Assembly: GCF_003260995.1 (NCBI RefSeq)
Contig: NZ_CP030040.1
Span: forward strand, 269,386-333,385
Length of the DNA stretch: 64,000 nt
Source: Acetobacterium sp. KB-1
GTDB lineage: Bacteria > Bacillota > Clostridia > Eubacteriales > Eubacteriaceae
Direction: 5' to 3'
The notes under the pieces are model-generated. The model saw only the letters and a program-made list of their open reading frames with translations. It had not been told where the DNA came from and did no database searches. Position numbers and translations under genes: made by a program. Below, piece after piece: positions 1-9,389 of the stretch. How positions within the stretch are numbered: position 1 is the first letter of the stretch; each line of letters opens with the position of its first letter.

Positions 1-7
1 TGACAGC

Positions 8-1759
8 ATGAAAATTGTAATTGGAGCTGGTAGCTGCGGGATTGCTGCCGGAGCACACAAGGTGCAGACTGCTTTTGAAGCCATCCTTGCTGAAAAAAAC
101 CTGGACTTGACCATTGAACAAACGGGGTGTATTGGTACTTGTTACTTGGAACCAATTGTTGACCTGATTACTGAGGACGGTAAAAAACTAACCTTTGTTA
201 ATGTTACAACTGCCGATGCCCGACGAATTGTTGAGGATTATGTGCTGGGCGAGGATGAGCTGAAAGATTTGCAGATCTCGGATTCTGATCTTACCATGAT
301 CGGAAAACAAAAGCGGATTGTTTTGCGTAACTCCGGCATCATCGATCCCGAGCGGATTGAAGACTATCAGGCGGTAGATGGTTACCTAGCTGCTAAAAAA
401 TGTCTCACTGAACTATCCCCGGAAGAGATTATTGAAACTGTTAAAATAGCGGGTTTAAAAGGTCGGGGCGGTGCCGGATTTCCGACCTGGTTCAAATGGG
501 ACGCCGCTAGAAAATCACCCGGAAAAACCAAGTACATGGTCTGTAATGCCGACGAAGGCGATCCCGGTGCTTTCATGGACCGATCTGTTCTTGAAAGTGA
601 TCCCCATGCTTTGATCGAAGGAATGCTAATCGGTGCTAAAGCCATTGGCGCCAATGAAGGGGTTATCTACGTCCGGGCTGAGTATCCCCTGGCGATTGTA
701 CGTTTACAAAAAGCCATTGATCAGGCACGGGAAAATGGTTTTTTGGGTAATGACATCTTTGAAACCGGATTCGACTTTGATCTGCGTATCAAAGCCGGTG
801 CCGGTGCCTTTGTCTGTGGTGAAGAAACGGCGCTGATTGCTTCATTAGAAGGCGAACGCGGCATGCCCCGATTAAAACCGCCCTTCCCGGCCCAGAAAGG
901 CTACTGGAATGCGCCAACCAATATCAATAACGTCGAAACCTTTGCCAATGTTCCCTGGATTTTTAGAAACGGTGGCGAAGCCTACGCGGCTTTGGGTACT
1001 GCTGAGAGCAAAGGGACTAAGGTTTTTGCTTTAACGGGCAAAGTTAAACGGGGTGGCTTGGTAGAGATTCCCATGGGACTAACCTTAAGAGATGTTATTT
1101 ACGAGATTGGTGGGGGGATTAAAGCAGATATCGCCTTTAAAGCCGTTCAAATGGGAGGACCATCCGGAGGATGTATCCCGGCGAGTCTCCTTGATACCCA
1201 GATCGACTACGCTGAAATCACTAAAACCGGCGCGATCATGGGCTCCGGTGGGATGGTGGTTATGGATGAAAACACCTGTATGGTCGACATGGCCCGGTTT
1301 TTCCTCGACTTCACCTGTAAAGAGTCCTGTGGTAAATGCACTTACTGTCGGGTTGGTACCACAAGAATGCTGGAAATCCTCAATCGAATTACTCAGGGCG
1401 AGGGTCTGGACGGTGACATCGAACTGCTAGAAGAACTTTGTTATAAGATTAAGGATGGTTCCATGTGTGGTTTGGGTCAGACAGCGCCTAACCCGGTGTT
1501 AACCACCATCAAATATTTCCGAAACGAATATGAAGATCATATTTATCATAAAAAATGCACCGCTAAAAGCTGCAAGCCGCTATTGACCTATACGATTGAT
1601 AAAGAAAAATGTGTCGGTTGTGGGGCCTGTAAGAAGAATTGCCCTGTGGATGCGATTACCGGCGAGAAGAAAAAAGTGCATGAAATCAGTCAGGACATTT
1701 GTATCAAGTGTGGCAAATGCTTCTCTGTCTGTAAATTTGATTCTGTCATCATTGACTAG
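8..1759 (+). CDS. NuoF/HydB-like NADH-binding flavoprotein subunit of an electron-bifurcating oxidoreductase
   Basis: This 583-residue protein has the layout of HydB/NuoF-type subunits, which bind NADH, FMN and iron-sulfur clusters. A thioredoxin-like [2Fe-2S] domain lies at about residues 1-85, the FMN/NADH core at about 130-430 (GRGGAGFPTWFKW, NADEGDPGAFMDR, CGEETALIASLEG), the NuoF 4Fe-4S site at about 440-490 (ESCGKCTYCRVG plus SMCGLGQ), and two ferredoxin clusters at the C-terminus (CVGCGACKKNC, CIKCGKCFSVC). The N-terminal domain keeps Cys10, Cys41 and Cys45 but has Ile5 where the first of the usual four cysteines should be. A TGA just before the start may end an upstream operon gene outside the window. 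The next gene follows after 14 bases with a good ribosome site. Together they resemble the Sporomusa-type Nfn (Stn) transhydrogenase; that assignment is inferred. Confidence 0.85.
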   Translation: MKIVIGAGSCGIAAGAHKVQTAFEAILAEKNLDLTIEQTGCIGTCYLEPIVDLITEDGKKLTFVNVTTADARRIVEDYVLGEDELKDLQISDSDLTMIGKQKRIVLRNSGIIDPERIEDYQAVDGYLAAKKCLTELSPEEIIETVKIAGLKGRGGAGFPTWFKWDAARKSPGKTKYMVCNADEGDPGAFMDRSVLESDPHALIEGMLIGAKAIGANEGVIYVRAEYPLAIVRLQKAIDQARENGFLGNDIFETGFDFDLRIKAGAGAFVCGEETALIASLEGERGMPRLKPPFPAQKGYWNAPTNINNVETFANVPWIFRNGGEAYAALGTAESKGTKVFALTGKVKRGGLVEIPMGLTLRDVIYEIGGGIKADIAFKAVQMGGPSGGCIPASLLDTQIDYAEITKTGAIMGSGGMVVMDENTCMVDMARFFLDFTCKESCGKCTYCRVGTTRMLEILNRITQGEGLDGDIELLEELCYKIKDGSMCGLGQTAPNPVLTTIKYFRNEYEDHIYHKKCTAKSCKPLLTYTIDKEKCVGCGACKKNCPVDAITGEKKKVHEISQDICIKCGKCFSVCKFDSVIID

Positions 1760-1773
1760 AAAGGAGTGGGAGA

Positions 1774-4700
1774 ATGAAACAATATAAAATGAACATCGAT
1801 GGAAAAGAAGTAACCGGTCGTCCGGGACAAACCATTTTAGAAGTAGCCCGGGAAAATGCAATAGATATTCCCACCCTATGCTATGACGAACGCCTGGAGA
1901 TTTATGGGTCCTGCGGACTCTGTGTCGTAGAGGTTGCTGGCATCCCCAAAATTTTAAAAGCCTGTGCCACCGAAATCACCGATAATATGGTGGTAAACAC
2001 GAAGACCCCCCGGGTCATTGAATCCCGAAAAACCAATCTGGAGCTGTTGCTCTCAAAACATATTGGGGACTGTGTAGCACCCTGTAAACGGGCTTGTCCC
2101 GGCACCACTGACTGTCAGGGGTATGTTGGCTTAATCGCCAATGGTGAATTTGCCGAAGCCTTAAAGCTGATCAAAGAACAATTGCCATTGCCTGGGGCGA
2201 TTGGCCGGGTCTGTCCACATCCTTGCGAAACGGCCTGTCGCCGGGGCGAAGTTGATGAACCCATCGCCATCGCCTGGCTCAAACGTTTTGCCGCTGACTT
2301 CGATATGACTCATGACATGTTTATGCCCGAAATCGCAAAAGCGAGTGGCAAGACAATCGGGATCATCGGTGGTGGACCGGGCGGACTTACCGCTGCCTAC
2401 TATCTGATTCAATCCGGTCACGCTGTTACCATCTATGACGCTATGCCCAAAATGGGGGGGATGCTCCGCTATGGAATCCCTGAATATCGATTACCCAAAG
2501 GGGTGGTGGATGAAGAAGTGGAATTGATAAAAGAGATGGGCGTTGTCTTTAAAAATAACACCCGGGTCGGTGTCGATATTCCCTTTGAAACCATCCGTAA
2601 AAACCACGATGCTGTTTATGTCGCATTAGGTGCCTGGACGAGTTCCGGACTACGGTGTGAAGGCATTGACGCCAAAGGGGTCATCGGTGGGATCGAATTG
2701 CTGCAACAGGTAGCCAATAACGAACCCATTGTGCTTGGCGAAAAAGTTGCCATCGTCGGTGGTGGCAACACCGCCATGGATGCCTGCCGAACCGCACTGC
2801 GACTTGGTGCCAAAGAAGTCTATAATATCTATCGTCGAACCAAAGCAGAAATGCCGGCGGAAGAAATTGAAATTATCGAAGCTGAAGAAGAAGGGGTTAT
2901 CTTTAAAAATTTGACCAACCCCATTGAAGTTATTAAAGGGACGGATGGACAGATCGTCAAAATTCGACTTCAAAAAATGGCCCTGGGAGAACCGGATGCC
3001 AGCGGTCGTCGATCGCCAGTTCCTATCGACGGTGAAGAAGAGATCATTGATGTCGATACATTGATTCTGGCCATCGGCCAGGGGATCAATCCCAAAGGAC
3101 TAGATGACCTGGAACTGACCAAATGGAACACCGTTCTGGCCGATGAACAAACCTTCCGAACGAATTTAGACGGCGTTTTTGCTGGTGGAGATTGTATTAA
3201 CAGCGGTGCTTCCATTGTCATTAAAGCCGTCGGCGATGCCAAAAAAGCGGTTCCTTTTATCGAAGGATACTTAAGTGGAGAAGCTATTGCTTACCATGAA
3301 CCCTACTTTGTGATTCGTGAATCGGTGGATCAGGACTATTTGGAAAGCATTAAGAAAAACAAACGACCGGTGATGACTCACCTGGCACCAGATGCCCGTA
3401 ATGATAATTTTCTGGAAGTGGTGGAAGGATTCAGCCCGCTTCAAGCGGTGGAAGAAGGAAAGCGTTGTCTTGAATGTGGCTGTCAGGATTACTTCGAATG
3501 TAAGCTGGTCGCCTATGCCAACGAATATGAGGTTAAGCCAGAGCGCTTTAAAGGCAAGAACCCGGAAGCAAAAATCCAGGATGACCACCCCTTTGTAATT
3601 CGGGATAACAGCAAGTGCATTACCTGCGGCCTTTGCGTCCGGGTCTGCGAGGATATTATCGGCGTTTCAGCGTTAGGTCTGGTGGATCGTGGTTTTGAGA
3701 CCATTGTGGAACCGGCCCTGCGCCAGCCTCTTAAAGATACAAGCTGCGTCAGTTGTGGACAATGTATTGCTGTTTGTCCCACAGGCGCCTTAAGAGAAGG
3801 GCTTATTGGCATTAAACAAGTGCCCATGGATACAGATAAAACCGAATCGACCTGCGGTTATTGTTCGGCCGGTTGCCAAATTATCATTGAGTCGAAGGGC
3901 GATACCATTATCAAGGCCATTCCGCAGAAAAACCACCAGGATATCAATCAAGGTGTTATGTGCGGTCGGGGGCGATTCGGTACCAATCTGGTGCAGTGGG
4001 AAAATCGACTGACGACCCCGTTGATTCGCAATAAACAGGGTGAACTGGAAGAATCCAGTTGGTACGATGCCTTTGTGATGATTGCAAAAAAATCCCAGAG
4101 CATTGCTGCTCGATACGGAAGTGATGCCGTAAAAATGGGCATATCACCTAAATATACAAATGAAGAAATTTTTAACATGACTCAACTGGCTAAGGTGCTT
4201 CGAGCAGAGACCTTTAGTTTTTCCAATCGGGAACAGGGTGAAGACACGGTTCTGCCTGGCAACGATGCAATTGGCGACATGAATGCAATTGTGACCGCGG
4301 ATACCATTCTGGTGCTCGGATTGTTACCAGTGAACAACCCCATTGTCAAATATAAACTGACTCAGGCATCAAAAAAAGGCGCCAATATTTTTGTCATTAA
4401 CCACTTAGAAAGTGGTTATGATCATATCGCGGATGAGTTTATTACTGAATGTGATGATCTTGAATTCCTGGGAGAAATCACCAGGTATGTCCTTGAAAAT
4501 GGTAAACTGAAAGCGGATGTGACAAATTTGGACACATTAAAAGCATCGCTTGCGGATTTTGAAATAGGTGATGAAGCTCAAATTATTGGTGAAGGCCTGG
4601 TTAATGCTAAAAACCTGGTCGTCGTTATGGGTGATAAGTATATCACCGCAGAAGCTTCGGCCCTGGTTGGCGATATCCTCGGACTCCTTGGCAAATTTGA

Positions 4701-5280
4701 TGGTAAACGTAGTGGCATTTTCAGAGTAGCCGTTAAGAACAACAGCCGGGGTTTAAAAGCGCTGGGGGTTGTTAACACACCAACGGTTCTAAAAACGGCG
4801 AAAGCGCTGCTGCTCTTCGGTGAGGAACCCAATGCAGATCTAAGCGGATACGAATTTTTAATGGTTCAGGATACTCACCTGAGTTCGGCTGCCCAGAATG
4901 CCGATGTGGTATTGCCGGCACTGGCTTTCGCGGAAGTGAACGGTACCTTTGTGAACACAGAAGGCCGACTCCTTAAGGTGAAAAAGTCAGTAGAAAATCC
5001 GTTGGGAATTAACAATATTAAGATGGTTCAGGCAATTGCTGAAATTTTGGCGGAGGATCTTGGCTCAGTTTGTCCAGGAAAAATTCTAAAGGCTATTGGG
5101 GAAACAACCCCAGCATTTAAAAACGTTGACATTGGTGAGATTCTAAACACCCAAGATCCGGATGCGGTCAGGGTGGAATTTAAGCCTTATAGTAAAGGAC
5201 GGCTCTTTACCGAGATTCCTTATACTGATTACCTGATGAATGAGATTCAAGGGAAGTTGAATCAAGTTATAAAACACTAA
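1774..5280 (+). CDS. Large fused oxidoreductase: 2Fe-2S + GltD/NfnB-like flavin domain + ferredoxin + molybdopterin-oxidoreductase-like domain
   Basis: This 1168-residue protein combines several redox modules. Residues 1-80 are a NuoG-type [2Fe-2S] domain (Cys36, 47, 50, 64). About 95-520 is a glutamate-synthase-small-subunit/NfnB-like flavoprotein with an N-terminal Fe-S motif (CPHPCETAC), an FAD loop (GIIGGGPGG near 191) and an NAD(P) loop (VGGGNTAMD near 324). About 560-680 carries further cysteine motifs and two 4Fe-4S ferredoxin clusters (CITCGLCVRVC, CVSCGQCIAVC). About 690-750 is the Fe4S4 domain of molybdopterin oxidoreductases (CGYCSAGC, MCGRGR). The rest is a shortened molybdopterin-like domain in which I see no catalytic Cys or SeCys, so formate dehydrogenase activity is unlikely. 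With the NuoF-like partner upstream it probably couples NAD(H), NADP(H) and ferredoxin, as in Stn/Nfn enzymes. The exact reaction is inferred. Confidence 0.82.
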   Translation: MKQYKMNIDGKEVTGRPGQTILEVARENAIDIPTLCYDERLEIYGSCGLCVVEVAGIPKILKACATEITDNMVVNTKTPRVIESRKTNLELLLSKHIGDCVAPCKRACPGTTDCQGYVGLIANGEFAEALKLIKEQLPLPGAIGRVCPHPCETACRRGEVDEPIAIAWLKRFAADFDMTHDMFMPEIAKASGKTIGIIGGGPGGLTAAYYLIQSGHAVTIYDAMPKMGGMLRYGIPEYRLPKGVVDEEVELIKEMGVVFKNNTRVGVDIPFETIRKNHDAVYVALGAWTSSGLRCEGIDAKGVIGGIELLQQVANNEPIVLGEKVAIVGGGNTAMDACRTALRLGAKEVYNIYRRTKAEMPAEEIEIIEAEEEGVIFKNLTNPIEVIKGTDGQIVKIRLQKMALGEPDASGRRSPVPIDGEEEIIDVDTLILAIGQGINPKGLDDLELTKWNTVLADEQTFRTNLDGVFAGGDCINSGASIVIKAVGDAKKAVPFIEGYLSGEAIAYHEPYFVIRESVDQDYLESIKKNKRPVMTHLAPDARNDNFLEVVEGFSPLQAVEEGKRCLECGCQDYFECKLVAYANEYEVKPERFKGKNPEAKIQDDHPFVIRDNSKCITCGLCVRVCEDIIGVSALGLVDRGFETIVEPALRQPLKDTSCVSCGQCIAVCPTGALREGLIGIKQVPMDTDKTESTCGYCSAGCQIIIESKGDTIIKAIPQKNHQDINQGVMCGRGRFGTNLVQWENRLTTPLIRNKQGELEESSWYDAFVMIAKKSQSIAARYGSDAVKMGISPKYTNEEIFNMTQLAKVLRAETFSFSNREQGEDTVLPGNDAIGDMNAIVTADTILVLGLLPVNNPIVKYKLTQASKKGANIFVINHLESGYDHIADEFITECDDLEFLGEITRYVLENGKLKADVTNLDTLKASLADFEIGDEAQIIGEGLVNAKNLVVVMGDKYITAEASALVGDILGLLGKFDGKRSGIFRVAVKNNSRGLKALGVVNTPTVLKTAKALLLFGEEPNADLSGYEFLMVQDTHLSSAAQNADVVLPALAFAEVNGTFVNTEGRLLKVKKSVENPLGINNIKMVQAIAEILAEDLGSVCPGKILKAIGETTPAFKNVDIGEILNTQDPDAVRVEFKPYSKGRLFTEIPYTDYLMNEIQGKLNQVIKH

Positions 5281-5387
5281 AAGTTTATTCATTTTAAAAT
5301 TCTGAATCGTTTTAGTAATTACAAGTACTAAATATTTGCTTGCAATATAATTGAGATAAACTGAATAACCAGAGCTTTCTTTCATAC

Positions 5388-5434
5388 AAAAAGTACCGTT
5401 TTGATCGTTTACATATCAGAACGGTACTTTTTTT
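5388..5434 (+). terminator. Intrinsic terminator after the oxidoreductase operon
   Basis: A stem of about 18 bp (AAAAAGTACCGTTTTGAT against ATCAGAACGGTACTTTTT) with a short loop ends in a run of T. It can work in both directions and also serves the reverse-strand gene ending at 5585. The rest of the 5281-5584 gap shows nothing I can name. Confidence 0.85.
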
Positions 5435-5584
5435 GAGATCGAATAGTAATAAAATTAGAGAGCAACGATGGGTTTGCTAATCTTCTTTACAGATTATCAA
5501 AAATACTTCTCGGGTGACATTAACATGCAAGTTTGCACTTCAAAGGATGGGTTGTTTTTTTTCATTACTCCTATTGGAATATAA

Positions 5585-6328
5585 TTATTGTCCGTTATCT
5601 AATTGTCCGTGTTGAAATCGATTGGCTGATATCGCATAAATTAAGGTCTGGGTTATCCATAAAAATCCAATCAGTAAATAGGGAAAGATACCGATATTAA
5701 CAGCAATGGAAGTAAGCATACAAAGTGTCACGGCACCACAATAAACAATATTCATGAGTTGATAGCATCGATAAGCCGCTTTGTAGATAATGAATTTTTC
5801 AGCTTCATCACAGCTTTTAACCCATTCTTTGTCAAAGTTAAAGTCGAGCGGGTTTCCTTTTTTTCCAGGATATAAAACCTTTGTCAATTTTATGGTAAGG
5901 ACTGTCATAATCAAGGTGAATGCAGTATTTGCCAAAAAGATAAAGAAGCCTAAAAATTCAAAATCTTCAAGGGTATTAGCAATGGTAATACCGAAAAGGC
6001 AGAATCCGGTAATCATGGTAACCGAGATAAAAGGAACAAGAAATCCCAGCTGACGGTCAATCTGATCAAAGAGTATATCATTATTTTCTTCCAATTGTTT
6101 CACCTTAAGTTTGGCCGAGAAATATAAAATTAAAATAAGAATCGCACAGAGTCCAAGAAGAATCGCCTGGATTAACAAGTTATTAGTAATTATAAAATTT
6201 TGAAAACTGTTAAGACTTCTGTTGATTGCAGCCTCACCATAAACAATACTACCTCCCAATAGGCCGCCGATAAAAGCAGATAAAACCAGGATAATAAAAA
6301 ATTTGATCGTCGAATTTAGTTTTTTCAT
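5585..6328 (-). CDS. DUF3169-like integral membrane protein
   Basis: This 247-residue protein has about six hydrophobic membrane-spanning stretches, grouped as two near the N-terminus, two in the middle and two at the C-terminus, with charged loops between. It resembles the DUF3169 family, whose function is unknown. I chose the ATG at 6328 because GAGGAGT lies just upstream; a longer frame would run through the end of the regulator gene. It follows the XRE regulator by four bases and shares its promoter. Such regulator and membrane protein pairs are common in Firmicutes and are often autoregulated. Confidence 0.7.
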   Translation of the reverse strand: MKKLNSTIKFFIILVLSAFIGGLLGGSIVYGEAAINRSLNSFQNFIITNNLLIQAILLGLCAILILILYFSAKLKVKQLEENNDILFDQIDRQLGFLVPFISVTMITGFCLFGITIANTLEDFEFLGFFIFLANTAFTLIMTVLTIKLTKVLYPGKKGNPLDFNFDKEWVKSCDEAEKFIIYKAAYRCYQLMNIVYCGAVTLCMLTSIAVNIGIFPYLLIGFLWITQTLIYAISANRFQHGQLDNGQ

Positions 6329-6332
6329 AAGT

Positions 6333-6536
6333 TTACTCCTCTTTGTATAAAAATAGTTCTTCAACAGTTGCACCAAAAACCTTGGCGATTTTTAACGCTA
6401 AAATAACAGATGGCGAATAATCGCCGCGTTCAATCAGGCTAATGGTTTGCCGGGATGTACCGACCAGCTTTCCCAAATCAGACTGATTTAGATTGTTTCG
6501 GGCCCGATATTCTTTTAAACGATTTTCCAATACCAT
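6333..6536 (-). CDS. Small XRE-family (Cro/CI-like) transcriptional regulator
   Basis: This 67-residue protein is almost entirely a helix-turn-helix domain of the XRE type (LNQSDLGKLVGTSRQTISLIERG, core NQSDLGKLVGTSRQTIS), followed by the usual SPSVILALKIAKVFG segment and an acidic tail. The ATG at 6536 is preceded by AGGAGG; a longer in-frame start would place the promoter inside the gene. It heads a two-gene unit with the DUF3169-like membrane protein. Three copies of a 16-bp palindromic element cover its own promoter and leader, so it very likely represses itself. Confidence 0.88.
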   Translation of the reverse strand: MVLENRLKEYRARNNLNQSDLGKLVGTSRQTISLIERGDYSPSVILALKIAKVFGATVEELFLYKEE

Positions 6537-6566
6537 GCTTGTACCTCCTAAGCCAAACTTAAATTT

Positions 6567-6638
6567 GGCAAATAAAATTGTCAAAACGACAAATAAAGTT
6601 GTCATTAATAGTATACATCTGACAAAGATAGTTGTCAA
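6567..6638 (-). promoter_or_regulatory. Promoter with three 16-bp operators for the XRE gene
   Basis: Read on the reverse strand there is TTGACA (6633-6638), a 17-bp spacer and TATACT (6610-6615). The palindrome GACAA-N6-TTGTC occurs at 6621-6636 (overlapping the -35 box) and 6588-6603 (just past the -10 box). A one-mismatch copy, GGCAA-N6-TTGTC, lies at 6567-6582. This is a textbook arrangement for autorepression by the XRE protein; the protein-DNA match itself is inferred. Confidence 0.8.
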
Positions 6639-6661
6639 GTGAGGAATTTGGATTTATTCAA

Positions 6662-6690
6662 TGTTCAATTCGCGATACTTTTGGTATAAT
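6662..6690 (+). promoter_or_regulatory. Probable polA promoter
   Basis: A perfect TATAAT at 6685-6690 sits 17 bp after a weak -35 (TGTTCA, 6662-6667). It lies 45 bases ahead of the polA start and is divergent from the XRE promoter. Confidence 0.5.
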
Positions 6691-6734
6691 AATATTTGTT
6701 TAATTAAGCAGAAAAAGATAGAAAGAGAGATCAA

Positions 6735-9377
6735 ATGAAAAGTATCTTAATCGACGGAAACAGTCTTTTTTACCGGACCTTTTATGCCATCCGGGAAATG
6801 TCAAATTCGAAGGGCGTACCGACAAATGCCTTATATGGCTTTGTTAATATATTAGTTAAAATTCAAGAGGAATACCAACCGGATTATTTAGGCGTTGCCT
6901 TTGACTTAAAAGGACCAACCTTCAGGCATTTAGCCTATGACGACTATAAGGGTGGGCGCCTAAATATGCCTGAGCTTCTGGCCGAGCAGTTTTCAATTCT
7001 AAAAGAGTTGCTTAGAAAGATGGATATTGCCATTGTCGAGTTGGAAGGCTTTGAAGCCGATGATATTATAGGGACCCTGGCAAGCATTGGGTCAGAAAAA
7101 GGGATTGATACAGAAATCATCACAGGCGATCGGGATGCCTTTCAGTTAGTTGGACCGAGAATTAAGGTGTTGTATACAAAAAAAGGGATCTCCCAACTGG
7201 AAGAGGTGGATGAAGCCTGGGTCAAAGACCAGTACGGATTGACGCCTAAAGATTTGATTGATTTAAAAGCTCTGATGGGAGACAAATCTGACAATATTCC
7301 CGGTATTGCCGGAATCGGCGAAAAAACAGCAGTTAAGCTGGTTCAACAATATAAAAATCTGGAAGGGATCTATGAGCATATCGACGAGCAAAAAGGTAAG
7401 CAAAAGGAAAAAATAATCGCCGGAAAAGAGGATGCGTTTATGAGCCGAATGCTGGGAACCATTAAATTGGATGTTCCCTGGCAAGGCGATTTTGAAGAAC
7501 TGGCCTTTCATAATATTTTTAATCCGGAGAGTATCACCTTGCTCAAAGAATTGGAATTTAATACGTTGTTGTCAAAAATAGATGTCGCCGAAACAGTGGA
7601 TACCATTGAAAAATCAGTGGCGTTTAGCTGGGTTAAAACTGACTCAGATATGGATGGTTTGTTTAATGATCTCGAAAACACTAAAGAAGTGATCATTTAT
7701 TATCATCGGGAGGAGACGCAGATTTATTTAGCCCTGGGAATTGCAGACCGTTTTTATTATCTGGATTGTTTGGCCGTTAATGACTTGAAATTTTTTGAGA
7801 AACTCAAAAAACTTCCAACGATTAAAACATTGGCGATCATCAGTCAGGATTTAAAGAATCTGATCCATATTTTTCATAAAAATGACATTTTCGAAGTCAC
7901 CGAAGCGTTTGATACTTATATCGCCACCTATCTTTTAAGCCCCGGAGATCAGCGATATGATTTAAAATCGGCAGCTTATCAATATCTCAATCGGACCCTT
8001 CGGGATGATGAGGAGATGTTTGGAAAAGGTAAAAAAATGCAAAAAGCCAAAGAACTCAATGAGCAGTTACTGGCTGATTATATGATCAAAAACTGTGAAA
8101 CCATTAAAGATTTAAAAACCGTTCTGGAAAAAGAACTCAATGAAACAAAAATGATGACCTTGTTTAAAACCATTGAGATGCCTTTGCTGGAAGTGATGGT
8201 GTCGATGGAGGAGCTGGGCTTTAAAATTGATTTAGACCAGCTGGAAGTTTTATCCAGCGAATTTGAAAATAAGCTTACCAGCCTCACCAGTGATATCTAT
8301 ACGTTAGCTGAAACAGAAAATTTTAACATTAATTCGCCCAAGCAATTAGGAACCGTTCTTTTTGAACAATTAAAGCTACCAGTAATAAAGAAGACTAAAA
8401 CAGGCTATTCCACCAATATTGATGTCTTGGAGCAACTCATCCACTTTCATCCAATCATTGAAAAAATCATCGAATATCGGATGCTGTCGAAGTTGGATTC
8501 AACCTACGGTCGGGGTTTGATGGCTTTTGTTGAGCCCAAAACCCATAAAATATATTCGACCTTTAATCAGACCGTGGCAGCAACCGGACGACTTAGCAGT
8601 TCCAATCCCAATTTACAGAATATTCCGGTAAAAACCGAAATGGGACGAGAAATCAGACGGGTATTCGTGCCATCGGCGACCGATCGAATGCTGGTGGATG
8701 CTGATTATTCTCAGATTGAACTTCGGGTCTTAGCCCATCTTTCCGGTGATGAGAATCTGATTGATGCATTTAAAAAAGAACAGGATATCCACACCCGAAC
8801 CGCGTCGGAGATTTTTAACGTTTCCCTGGATGCGGTCACAAGAACCCAACGCGGCCAGGCCAAAGCCATCAATTTTGGCCTGATCTATGGCAAGCAGGCC
8901 TTTAGTCTCGGGAAAGATTTGGGAATTTCAAGAAACGAAGCCCAGGATTATATCGACCGTTACTTTTCCCGCTATCCAAAGGTACAGGCCTATATGGAAA
9001 ATGTCAAGAGCCAAGCCAAAGAAGAAGGATATGTCACCACCATCTGGGGAAGAAGACGTTACATTCCGGAAATGAACTCCAGAAATGCCATGCTGGTTCA
9101 GGCTGGGGAAAGAATGGCCTTAAATACGCCCATCCAGGGGAGTGCGGCAGACATTATCAAACTTGCTATGATCAAGGTGTATAACCGTTTAAAAGTGGAG
9201 CGTCTGGAAGCCAAATTGATCTTGCAAGTGCATGATGAGTTAATCATCGATACCCCTCAAAATGAACATGAGCGGGTAGAACGTCTGATTAAAGAAGAAA
9301 TGGAAGGAGCGGCTAAGCTTTTTGTGCCGCTGACTGTTGATGTGAACACCGGGATGTCCTGGTATGATGTGAAATAG
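6735..9377 (+). CDS. polA: DNA polymerase I
   Basis: This 880-residue enzyme fills gaps and removes RNA primers in replication and repair. Residues 1-290 form the 5'-3' exonuclease (IDGNSLFYRTFYAI, GFEADDIIGTLA, ALMGDKSDNIPGIAGIGEKTA). About 300-470 corresponds to the 3'-5' exonuclease region but lacks the DxE catalytic motif, so proofreading is probably lost, as in many Firmicutes. About 480-880 is the polymerase with motif A (DADYSQIELRVLAHLSG), motif B (RGQAKAINFGLIYG) and motif C (QVHDELIID). The ATG follows GAAAGAGAG. coaE follows closely, so the two probably form an operon. Confidence 0.97.
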   Translation: MKSILIDGNSLFYRTFYAIREMSNSKGVPTNALYGFVNILVKIQEEYQPDYLGVAFDLKGPTFRHLAYDDYKGGRLNMPELLAEQFSILKELLRKMDIAIVELEGFEADDIIGTLASIGSEKGIDTEIITGDRDAFQLVGPRIKVLYTKKGISQLEEVDEAWVKDQYGLTPKDLIDLKALMGDKSDNIPGIAGIGEKTAVKLVQQYKNLEGIYEHIDEQKGKQKEKIIAGKEDAFMSRMLGTIKLDVPWQGDFEELAFHNIFNPESITLLKELEFNTLLSKIDVAETVDTIEKSVAFSWVKTDSDMDGLFNDLENTKEVIIYYHREETQIYLALGIADRFYYLDCLAVNDLKFFEKLKKLPTIKTLAIISQDLKNLIHIFHKNDIFEVTEAFDTYIATYLLSPGDQRYDLKSAAYQYLNRTLRDDEEMFGKGKKMQKAKELNEQLLADYMIKNCETIKDLKTVLEKELNETKMMTLFKTIEMPLLEVMVSMEELGFKIDLDQLEVLSSEFENKLTSLTSDIYTLAETENFNINSPKQLGTVLFEQLKLPVIKKTKTGYSTNIDVLEQLIHFHPIIEKIIEYRMLSKLDSTYGRGLMAFVEPKTHKIYSTFNQTVAATGRLSSSNPNLQNIPVKTEMGREIRRVFVPSATDRMLVDADYSQIELRVLAHLSGDENLIDAFKKEQDIHTRTASEIFNVSLDAVTRTQRGQAKAINFGLIYGKQAFSLGKDLGISRNEAQDYIDRYFSRYPKVQAYMENVKSQAKEEGYVTTIWGRRRYIPEMNSRNAMLVQAGERMALNTPIQGSAADIIKLAMIKVYNRLKVERLEAKLILQVHDELIIDTPQNEHERVERLIKEEMEGAAKLFVPLTVDVNTGMSWYDVK

Positions 9378-9389
9378 CAGGAGCCGGTG

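Noticed and set aside
3850..5280. Formate dehydrogenase catalytic domain
   Set aside because: The Fe4S4 part is present, but the following domain is short and I see no Cys or TGA-encoded SeCys at the active-site position.
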